This document shows positions 1 through 5,453 of a stretch of 14,968 nucleotides of DNA, one piece after another (position 1 is the first letter of the stretch; the number at the start of each line of letters is the position of its first letter). The notes under the pieces are model-generated. The model was not told the origin of the DNA, searched no databases, and worked only from the letters and a program-made list of their open reading frames with translations. The translations under genes were made by a program, and so were the position numbers. The stretch comes from CAZBSE01 sp964610385 (GTDB lineage: Bacteria > Actinomycetota > Humimicrobiia > Humimicrobiales > Humimicrobiaceae), in NCBI GenBank assembly GCA_964610385.1, contig CAZSXW010000013.1, forward strand, positions 1-14,968, in the 5' to 3' direction.

Positions 1-1
1 C

Positions 2-55
2 CATCAGCTTATTCTGACTAGTTAAGTCAGTGTCTAAAAGATGGGGTTCATATCA
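2..55 (-). mobile_element. IS3-family (IS150-group-like) terminus, left copy
   Basis: These 54 bases recur perfectly in inverted orientation at 14915-14968. Read from the cargo into the element the sequence begins TGATATGAACCCC and continues to TTTTAGACA. That fits the TG-start and the CCCC...AGACA pattern of IS150-group ends (family knowledge). Identity stops exactly at the TG/CA dinucleotide next to base 56, as expected if this is the true element tip. An internal stem CTGACT/AGTCAG (14-30) lies inside the end. No transposase is visible because the window stops inside the element. The terminus overlaps the last codons of the nuclease-like gene. Whether this is the left or right end of the element cannot be told from 54 bases. 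Confidence 0.72.
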
Positions 56-740
56 CTTCAAAAATTGCATAATAATTATTCGATACTTGAAATTTATCAA
101 GTAAATAAGAATTTATAATTACACTATTAGTAATAGAACTAATTATATCGGATCTTCTACTGAAACTATCCTTAAAAATAATAGTATCGAAATAATCGAA
201 TAATCTAGATTTATCTATTAAATCATTTCCATCTGAAAGATATATTTTAAGGAATGAATCGATTTCATTAATTTCACTTGGTAAAATCTTGGTATCAATT
301 TTTATAAAATCATTTAATAACATATCTTTATTTATAATATCAAGATAGGCATATTTTCTATCTTTTATTACATTATCTTCATTAATATCTTTAATAATTG
401 CTTTTACTACATCAGATATATATCCGTTAGTTACCAAATATGCTTTATGTATTCTTTTTCTATCAATTGATGGATGATCTATTGGAAGTTGAACTAATTC
501 ATCAATTTCTCCTTTTATCTTTCGCCAAATACTTAAATCTATATCACCTGTTTTTAATTGATAGGCAAGATAATCTCCGTTATTGTCAATTGCAACAATA
601 TCTTTTCCCTTTTCAAAAGGTCCATGTTTAGATCTATAAATTATTTTATAACCTTTATTAAGCAATATTTGACAAAAAGGTGTTTGGTAATTTCGCTCAT
701 TTGTCTTAGTCAACCAATTTTCTATTGCTTTCTTCTGCAT
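48..740 (-). CDS. PD-(D/E)XK nuclease-like protein, 3' end truncated by IS insertion
   Basis: The reading frame codes 230 residues. Its N-terminal half has the spacing of a restriction-endonuclease-like core: Glu15 in TNERNYQTPF, Asp47 in GKDIVAID and Gln61-x-Lys63 in AYQLKTG, i.e. an E-D-QxK variant of the PD-(D/E)XK motif seen in Mrr-like nucleases. The C-terminal half is not recognised. The start ATG has a good ribosome site (AAGGA, 746-750). The gene overlaps the preceding gene by 35 bp, so translation is probably coupled. The final Val codon is a hybrid and the Ile codon and TGA stop lie in the IS terminus (GTG ATA TGA), so the natural C-terminus is missing. A defence role is an inference from fold and pairing. 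It may be a non-functional remnant. Confidence 0.6.
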   Translation of the reverse strand: MQKKAIENWLTKTNERNYQTPFCQILLNKGYKIIYRSKHGPFEKGKDIVAIDNNGDYLAYQLKTGDIDLSIWRKIKGEIDELVQLPIDHPSIDRKRIHKAYLVTNGYISDVVKAIIKDINEDNVIKDRKYAYLDIINKDMLLNDFIKIDTKILPSEINEIDSFLKIYLSDGNDLIDKSRLFDYFDTIIFKDSFSRRSDIISSITNSVIINSYLLDKFQVSNNYYAIFEVI

Positions 741-1293
741 CCCATTCCTTTTTTTTCTTTTCCATTAATTTTTGAAATCTTTCCTTATACTCTTTATTAC
801 TTCCCCATTCAATAAATTTAGTTTTAATATATTCTGGATCTGAAAATGATATTGTGGGAAGCATTGGTACTCCTTGATCTGTAAATTCAATACTTACCTT
901 CTCTAACATATCCATAAAAACGTCGAAATCAAACTTTCTACTTTTACACTCTATGATGTTGCCTGATTTTTTTGCAGCATCCTCAACTCTGTCAAATAAT
1001 AATCTTGATATTTGCTTATTAATATCTTCTATCACATTAGGAATATTTTCTATAATTGCTATAAATCCTTTCTCAATCAATTCTTCTTTCTTATCAGCTA
1101 ATGTACTTGATATTTCTTTATATTTAGATATCTCTCTTACACCATTTTCACGATCAATTGACATCTCTTTACCTTCATAGTGCCTTTCCTTTCTAATTTG
1201 TGATAATAGAGGATGCTTGCTATGTAAGAATTGACTATATTTATTGAGGGATTTATTTAACTCTGCTTTTATCTTTGGAAAATCTGGTAACAT
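706..1293 (-). CDS. Hypothetical protein, 195 aa, partner of the nuclease-like gene
   Basis: I do not recognise this protein. It is hydrophilic and rich in Lys and Glu, with long stretches likely to be helical (about residues 55-110 and 165-190) and no signal peptide or membrane segment. A segment around residues 118-150 (CKSRKFDFDVFMDML, then VPMLPTISFSDPEY) may be a small folded domain. The charged C-terminus overlaps the start of the nuclease-like gene by 35 bp, so the two are one transcriptional and probably translational unit. An extended -10 promoter lies 52 bp upstream. The ribosome site is poor (AGAAAAA before ATG). It could be a regulatory, antitoxin or substrate-recognition partner of the nuclease, but nothing in the sequence decides between these. 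Confidence 0.6.
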   Translation of the reverse strand: MLPDFPKIKAELNKSLNKYSQFLHSKHPLLSQIRKERHYEGKEMSIDRENGVREISKYKEISSTLADKKEELIEKGFIAIIENIPNVIEDINKQISRLLFDRVEDAAKKSGNIIECKSRKFDFDVFMDMLEKVSIEFTDQGVPMLPTISFSDPEYIKTKFIEWGSNKEYKERFQKLMEKKKKEWDAEESNRKLVD

Positions 1294-1344
1294 TTTTCTA
1301 TTTAATATTATTCAGTTTTATAAATATAAAAATATTATTTGTTT

Positions 1345-1373
1345 ATTATATCAGAATAGAATAACCAATATAA
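1345..1373 (-). promoter_or_regulatory. Extended -10 sigma-A promoter for the nuclease pair
   Basis: On the minus strand a perfect TATAAT (1345-1350) is preceded by TGA, giving the extended -10 form TGnTATAAT. A weak -35 TTATAT (1368-1373) stands 17 bp upstream. The start point should fall near 1338, leaving about 45 nt of leader before the ATG at 1293. Confidence 0.6.
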
Positions 1374-1425
1374 CGTACCAATAGTATCATAACTAATAAT
1401 TCTTGTACTAAATAGAAAAAATAAA

Positions 1426-1453
1426 TTGAATTAATACAGTTCACCTGTATAAT
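1426..1453 (+). promoter_or_regulatory. Orphan promoter with overlapping inverted repeat
   Basis: The plus strand reads TTGAAT (1426-1431), a 16-bp spacer and a perfect TATAAT (1448-1453). An inverted repeat ATACAG-N5-CTGTAT (1434-1450) fills the spacer and overlaps the -10. A further inverted copy, TTATACAG, lies downstream at 1473-1480 and pairs with CTGTATAA at 1445-1452. This is the layout of a repressor-controlled promoter. Transcription would run toward the convergent activase gene with no reading frame in between, so the original target gene may have been lost, or a small RNA is made. Confidence 0.45.
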
Positions 1454-1548
1454 AGTAACTACAAAAGTAAGCTTATACAGTGTGAAAAGTTAAGTATTGC
1501 CTAGGAAATATACCCTATTTAACTGGCTTATAGCATAAAAATAATTGG

Positions 1549-1575
1549 AGTTAGCCTGTAAGCCGGGTTCTGAGC
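1549..1575 (-). other. Fragment resembling the 3' end of RNase P RNA (possible attachment-site scar)
   Basis: On the minus strand this stretch contains CAGAACCCGGCTTACAGGC followed by TAACTC. That matches what I recall of the conserved 3' end of A-type bacterial RNase P RNA (the GAACCCGGCUUA element plus the distal strand of helix P1). The rest of the roughly 350-400-nt RNA is absent: sequence similarity stops at once to the right, and the activase gene occupies the space. It is therefore a remnant and not a functional gene. A 3'-end remnant of a stable RNA gene at a module junction is what a tyrosine recombinase leaves at an integration site. That interpretation is inference. Confidence 0.5.
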
Positions 1576-1690
1576 TAAAAAAATATGATTCTATCTTATG
1601 TTAAATTATGTATCAATCGTCACTTGTAAAGAATAGTGTTACTAAAGATCTAAAAATTTTTCTTTTATTTTTTCATAATTATAAACAGTT

Positions 1691-1719
1691 GTGAGGTATA
1701 GATATATAGCTATAGTCAC
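1691..1719 (-). other. Imperfect hairpin downstream of the activase gene
   Basis: GTGA/TCAC and TATAG/CTATA arms surround an AT-rich loop 18 bp after the activase stop codon. No T-run follows directly on the minus strand, so it is not a clear intrinsic terminator. It could protect the 3' end of the transcript. Confidence 0.25.
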
Positions 1720-1736
1720 ATAATGAATAACTAGAA

Positions 1737-2657
1737 CTAACCAATTTTTATCTCTATACCATTTCTAATAGAGCACCTAAAAATTTCTTCTAATCTTTTC
1801 ATTCTATTTTTATTAGGGGATTTTAACAACTCTAAGGAATACTTGAGGCCCAAACTCTTATATTTAGAAACACTAAATTCCTGATATGGTAGTAATTCCA
1901 CTTTCTTGACAGATTTTACTTTACTTATAAAACTAGCAACTCCACTAATATTTTCCTCCTGGTCTGTATATCCAGGAATGATGGGGATCCTAATCCATAT
2001 TGGTATGCCTACCTTATCTATTTGTTTTAAATTACTATAAATTATATTAGGCAAAACACCTGTATATTCTTTATGCTTATCTTTATCTATTTGCTTTAAG
2101 TCATATAATACTAAATTTACATAAGGCAGTATTTTTTTTAAATTTCTCCAAGTTGTGTAACCACAAGTATCAATAGCTGTGTGGATACATTTTTTTCTAC
2201 ACTCTTCAAGAATCTTTAATGCAAATTTATTTTGAAAAGTAACTTCCCCACCACTTATTGTAACTCCTCCTTTAGAAATTTTATAAAATGGCTCATCTTT
2301 TAATATTTCAGACAAGACCTCTTTAACAGTCATGTACTCGCCAACAATTTCCCTTGCTCCAAAATAACATACCTTTTCACATTCTCCACAAGCATTACAC
2401 ATCTCTCTATTGGTTTTTATCAAATCATCTTCATATATGATTGCGTTATTGCGACAAACATTAATACAGTTAAAGCACCTCTTACATTTTTCTTCATGCC
2501 ACATAAGTTCTGGAGCATTTTTAATACCTTCAGGATTAAAACACCACAAACAACTTAAAGGACATCCTTTCATGAATATTGTTGTCCTGATTCCTGGACC
2601 ATCATGTACCGAAAATCTTTGAATATTAAATATCAATCCTTTTGTATTTTTGGACAA
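1737..2657 (-). CDS. Glycyl radical enzyme activating enzyme (radical SAM)
   Basis: This 306-residue protein installs the glycyl radical on its partner enzyme by reductive cleavage of S-adenosylmethionine. The N-terminus GLIFNIQRFSVHDGPGIRT is the family signature. It is followed by the radical-SAM cluster Cys32-x3-Cys36-x2-Cys39. A ferredoxin-like insert then carries two further 4Cys sets (Cys58/61/64/68 and Cys87/90/93/97), as in activases of decarboxylase and dehydratase-type glycyl radical enzymes rather than of PflB. The SAM-binding GGE motif reads SGGEV (136-139) where GGEP is more usual. The start is TTG at 2657 with a weak GGGA ribosome site; no ATG is available before the conserved N-terminus. 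It lies 61 bp downstream of its probable substrate enzyme and shares its transcript. Confidence 0.93.
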   Translation of the reverse strand: MSKNTKGLIFNIQRFSVHDGPGIRTTIFMKGCPLSCLWCFNPEGIKNAPELMWHEEKCKRCFNCINVCRNNAIIYEDDLIKTNREMCNACGECEKVCYFGAREIVGEYMTVKEVLSEILKDEPFYKISKGGVTISGGEVTFQNKFALKILEECRKKCIHTAIDTCGYTTWRNLKKILPYVNLVLYDLKQIDKDKHKEYTGVLPNIIYSNLKQIDKVGIPIWIRIPIIPGYTDQEENISGVASFISKVKSVKKVELLPYQEFSVSKYKSLGLKYSLELLKSPNKNRMKRLEEIFRCSIRNGIEIKIG

Positions 2658-2718
2658 ATTAATTCCCGTAATTGCTTATATTAAAAATATAGGTATTTAC
2701 TCTTGGAAAAATAAATAT

Positions 2719-5154
2719 CTACGCTAATTGATGCTCGGTTCTTCTAATAATATCATCTTGAATAATTCTACTTAATGAAATAAATCTTGCGCTATAACCA
2801 GTTACCCTGACTATTAATTCTTTATATTTTTCGGGTTCTTTTTGCGCCTTTTTTAAGGTCTCATTAGATACAATGTTAATTTGTACTTGCTGCCCACCTA
2901 AAGAAAGATACGTCTTTATAGTCATTGCAAATTTACGTAACATCTCAGGATCTTTTAAAAATATAGGATCAAATTTAATATTATAAACTACTCCACCATC
3001 TAAAAGTTTGTAATTAATTTTTGTTACAGACTTTATAGCTGCTGTGGGACCATTGACATCAGTTCCTTGACTCGGTGAACAACCATCATTAGTAGCTCCC
3101 TTTGATTTTCTTCCGTCAGGAGTTGCACCTATTGTCAAACCCATAGGAACATTTGCAGTAACTGTTACCAATGACAATAAATAAGGGCCACCTCTGAAAG
3201 TCCTATATTCCCTAGATTTAAGATTTCTTGAAATAAAATTAAAAATATTCGCTGCTATAATATCTACATTATCATCATCATTTCCAAATTTAGGCGCTTT
3301 GTTTACCAATATTTGCCGTATCTCCTCGCCGGTAGGTATAGTATTTATGTCCTCAAAGTTTGTAACAAGTGCATGAATCAACTGCTTTTTTGAAATTTCT
3401 TTATCCTCGAAAATAAGCTTCCCAATTGATGCCAAACTGTTTGCTACGTTTGCAATACCCACCATTAGAATAAAGCTTCCATTATAATCTGCCCCTCCAT
3501 CTGTAATATCTTTGCCCTTTTTTAAGTTAGCATTCAGTAATGATAAAAATGGATATGGAGACTTAGCTTGGAGTGCTGAATCTAATTGGTATAAATGCTT
3601 ACACGTTATTCTAATATAGTATTTTAATTGTCTTTTATAAGCATCATATAATTCATTAAAGTCTTTAAAAGATTCAAGGTCTTTATTCCCAACATTTTTA
3701 AAAAATTGTATGCCGGTCATTGGGTCTTTTCCATTGTTTAATGTTAACTCTAATATCTTTAGTAGACTAAAACACCTGCCCGAAGATGGCATCCATGAAA
3801 AACCATTCCTGCTCAGTTCTGCACAACCTACAAGAGCATAATCATAATTCTCTTCTTCAGACGCTTCAGTCATCCCTAAGGAAGGGACAATTACTTCGTC
3901 ATTATAAAAGGCCGGTATACCACCTCTATGTTCATTAAGGCATTCACAGCACTTTATTAAGAATCTATCTTGTGTTTTCCTTGATATTCTTGCTGATATT
4001 GGAGGCTGATCCATCTTTACATTTTTCACTGCTTCTAAAATCAAATATGATAGTTCATTTGTGGCATCATCGCCTACTCTTGAAAGGCCTCCTATAGTTA
4101 AATTCTGAAATATTGTATAACCAGGATTGTAATTAGCAGCATCATAGCTTCTAAATTTATTTATAGATGATAGCTTAATTATTAAGCATTCAATCAGCTC
4201 AATCACCTGCTTATTAGTAATTATACCTTCCTGGATATCCTTTTTATAAAAAGGATACATATACTGGTCGAACCGTCCAAGCGCAATCGAGTGCCCGCTG
4301 TCATCTATTTGTTGTATAAGCTGTATAAACCATACTGATTGTATGGCCTCTAAAAATGTGCTTGGAGGATTATATGGAACTTTCTCACAGACCTCAGCAA
4401 TTTTTTTCAGTTCTTCTCTTCTTTTAGGATCGGTTTCTATTTCTGACTGTCTTTTTGCTAACATTGAATATCTTCTGCTAAAATCAAAAGCCGCATTGCA
4501 ACAAACAGTTACCGCTTCGAAAAACTGCCTTTTCAATTCATCTTCAGGCTTGTTGATGTCTAATAATTCCAATCCCTTTTGTGCTTCTTCTACAGCACCC
4601 TTAAGTCCATATTTAATCAATTTGGGGTAATTAATCAAAATATGACCGACTCCGTCAAATTGTGATTCTTGCAGCAATCCTATTTTTATCATTTTCTTTA
4701 TTTCTTCTGAGTACTGCGTCATTAAATAATCATAAAATGTTTTACCTTGCCACCATTTGCATATCCTCTTTAATTCATCAGTATCTTCCTTGCTTATAAA
4801 ATAAGGGTCTACTGGCCTATCCGATAAATAATAAGGTTTCCCTTCAAGTTCTTCTGCTAAAAGTTTGACATAATATTCTGGAAATATTGGTACAGCTCTA
4901 TCTTTTTTTGCCTGATTTCCAACAATCTGTTCGCCTTCATTAATATATATTGTAATATTATTTAATATATACTTTAGCGCTTCTGCTTTTCTTATTATTA
5001 ATGGCAAATCTTCCGTTTTTTTCCAAAATTCTGTAATAAGTTTAGCTCTTTCAATATCTATTTCAATTTTCGTTGAAAGTATGTTTTTTCTAAGTTTTAC
5101 TATTCTTTCTGTAGTCGAATTTCCTGTAAATTTTTTTATATTTTTATTTTCCAT
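2719..5154 (-). CDS. Glycyl radical enzyme of the PFL2/dehydratase-like class, substrate unknown
   Basis: The 811-residue length is normal for the class. The C-terminal glycyl radical motif RVTGYSA (Gly786) is followed by QDDIIRRTEH. The thiyl-radical cysteine is Cys444 in LVGCAEL, with Glu446 two residues on, the spacing of the catalytic Cys and Glu in glycerol dehydratase and CutC. His171 (GVGHILINY) and His288 (SGHSIALGRFDQYMYPF) sit in segments that line the active site in relatives. The stretch after Cys444 reads ELSRNGFSWMPSSGRCF and lacks the GWHDAAFF-type Asp of canonical diol dehydratases. It may act on a sugar or polyol, or be a lyase or decarboxylase; substrate is not assignable. 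The start has AAGGAG 10 bp upstream. A strong promoter drives it divergently from the FGGY kinase. It requires the adjacent activase and strict anaerobiosis. Confidence 0.93.
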   Translation of the reverse strand: MENKNIKKFTGNSTTERIVKLRKNILSTKIEIDIERAKLITEFWKKTEDLPLIIRKAEALKYILNNITIYINEGEQIVGNQAKKDRAVPIFPEYYVKLLAEELEGKPYYLSDRPVDPYFISKEDTDELKRICKWWQGKTFYDYLMTQYSEEIKKMIKIGLLQESQFDGVGHILINYPKLIKYGLKGAVEEAQKGLELLDINKPEDELKRQFFEAVTVCCNAAFDFSRRYSMLAKRQSEIETDPKRREELKKIAEVCEKVPYNPPSTFLEAIQSVWFIQLIQQIDDSGHSIALGRFDQYMYPFYKKDIQEGIITNKQVIELIECLIIKLSSINKFRSYDAANYNPGYTIFQNLTIGGLSRVGDDATNELSYLILEAVKNVKMDQPPISARISRKTQDRFLIKCCECLNEHRGGIPAFYNDEVIVPSLGMTEASEEENYDYALVGCAELSRNGFSWMPSSGRCFSLLKILELTLNNGKDPMTGIQFFKNVGNKDLESFKDFNELYDAYKRQLKYYIRITCKHLYQLDSALQAKSPYPFLSLLNANLKKGKDITDGGADYNGSFILMVGIANVANSLASIGKLIFEDKEISKKQLIHALVTNFEDINTIPTGEEIRQILVNKAPKFGNDDDNVDIIAANIFNFISRNLKSREYRTFRGGPYLLSLVTVTANVPMGLTIGATPDGRKSKGATNDGCSPSQGTDVNGPTAAIKSVTKINYKLLDGGVVYNIKFDPIFLKDPEMLRKFAMTIKTYLSLGGQQVQINIVSNETLKKAQKEPEKYKELIVRVTGYSARFISLSRIIQDDIIRRTEHQLA

Positions 5155-5164
5155 TTAAAAATGA

Positions 5165-5170
5165 CTCCTT
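5165..5170 (-). promoter_or_regulatory. Ribosome binding site of the glycyl radical enzyme gene
   Basis: AAGGAG on the minus strand lies 10 bp before the ATG at 5154, slightly longer than the usual spacing, and supports that start. Confidence 0.7.
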
Positions 5171-5222
5171 GTCTCATTTTTTTAAAATAATTAAAATAAA
5201 ACATAAAAATTTCTTTAAAATT

Positions 5223-5244
5223 CTACACAAGTAGCTACACGTGT
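5223..5244. promoter_or_regulatory. Overlapping palindromes, candidate operator
   Basis: CTACAC occurs twice, 12 bp apart start to start (5223 and 5235), about one helical turn. Two perfect 8-bp palindromes overlap within the same segment, GTAGCTAC (5231-5238) and ACACGTGT (5237-5244). They lie just downstream of the predicted start point of the glycyl radical enzyme transcript, where a bound repressor would block elongation. No regulator gene is present in the window to name the site. Confidence 0.4.
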
Positions 5245-5255
5245 TACATTCTTAA

Positions 5256-5284
5256 ATTATATCAATGTTAATTTTTATTGTAAA
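5256..5284 (-). promoter_or_regulatory. Strong extended -10 promoter of the glycyl radical enzyme operon
   Basis: The minus strand reads TTTACA (5279-5284), 17 bp, then TATAAT (5256-5261) preceded by TGA, giving the TGnTATAAT extended form. The start point should be near 5249. Confidence 0.7.
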
Positions 5285-5387
5285 TATTTTTACTTTTATA
5301 TATGTGACTATTTATTCCTATTTTCATAAAATTTTAATATATCTAAAAATATTAAATTACAAAAAATTTTCATTCAAAAAATAAAAC

Positions 5388-5415
5388 TTGAAATGAGAAG
5401 CGAAACGTGTAAAAT
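5388..5415 (+). promoter_or_regulatory. Sigma-A promoter of the kinase-cupin operon
   Basis: TTGAAA (5388-5393), a 16-bp spacer and TAAAAT (5410-5415) lie about 40 bp before the kinase start. The spacer contains GCGAAACG and the shared ACGTGT element overlaps the start of the -10. The start point should be near 5422. Confidence 0.6.
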
Positions 5416-5437
5416 CATAATGAAAAATTAAACCTAA

Positions 5438-5450
5438 TTAGCAAAGCTAA
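5438..5450 (+). promoter_or_regulatory. Small hairpin in place of a Shine-Dalgarno site
   Basis: TTAGC-AAA-GCTAA forms a perfect 5-bp stem immediately before the kinase ATG at 5454. No purine-rich ribosome site is visible where one is expected, and an in-frame TAA at 5448-5450 rules out an upstream start. Initiation is probably weak or regulated. Confidence 0.3.
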
Positions 5451-5453
5451 ATT

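Larger units (their letters stand above)
1294..1736. other. 443-bp gene-free spacer between the nuclease pair and the glycyl radical module
   Basis: There is no reading frame of useful length on either strand; the longest ATG frame I traced on the plus strand, near 1585, codes 14 residues. The spacer holds the minus-strand promoter of the nuclease pair, an orphan plus-strand promoter with an ATACAG/CTGTAT operator-like repeat, a short RNase P RNA-like 3' fragment and an AT-rich imperfect hairpin next to the activase stop. The mix of orphan signals looks like a recombination scar between two modules rather than an ordinary intergenic gap. Confidence 0.55.
5155..5453. promoter_or_regulatory. 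299-bp divergent control region
   Basis: This AT-rich interval separates the glycyl radical enzyme (minus) from the kinase-cupin pair (plus). It holds one strong promoter for each direction, a leader of about 95 nt toward the glycyl radical enzyme with overlapping palindromes, and a heptamer ACGTGTA present near both promoters (plus strand 5405-5411, minus strand inside 5236-5242). The pattern suggests joint control by one unseen regulator. Nothing else recognisable lies between about 5290 and 5385. Confidence 0.5.

Noticed and set aside
953..1180. A 75-residue plus-strand open frame inside the hypothetical protein gene
   Set aside because: It is antisense to a gene with a better promoter and coding character, with repetitive Ile/Ser/Leu composition typical of a shadow frame.
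1549..1950. A complete rnpB gene on the minus strand
   Set aside because: Only the 3'-end element matches; the 5' P4 GGAAAGUCC-type element is absent and the activase coding sequence fills the needed space.
2719..5154. Naming the glycyl radical enzyme as glycerol/propanediol dehydratase, choline lyase or pyruvate formate-lyase
   Set aside because: The GCVEP...GWHDAAFF pattern and microcompartment genes are missing, and there is no Cys-Cys pair as in PflB.
5388..5415. A catabolite-responsive (cre) site in the kinase promoter
   Set aside because: The GAGAAGCGAAACG stretch looks similar, but the bases before the central CG are out of register with the cre consensus.
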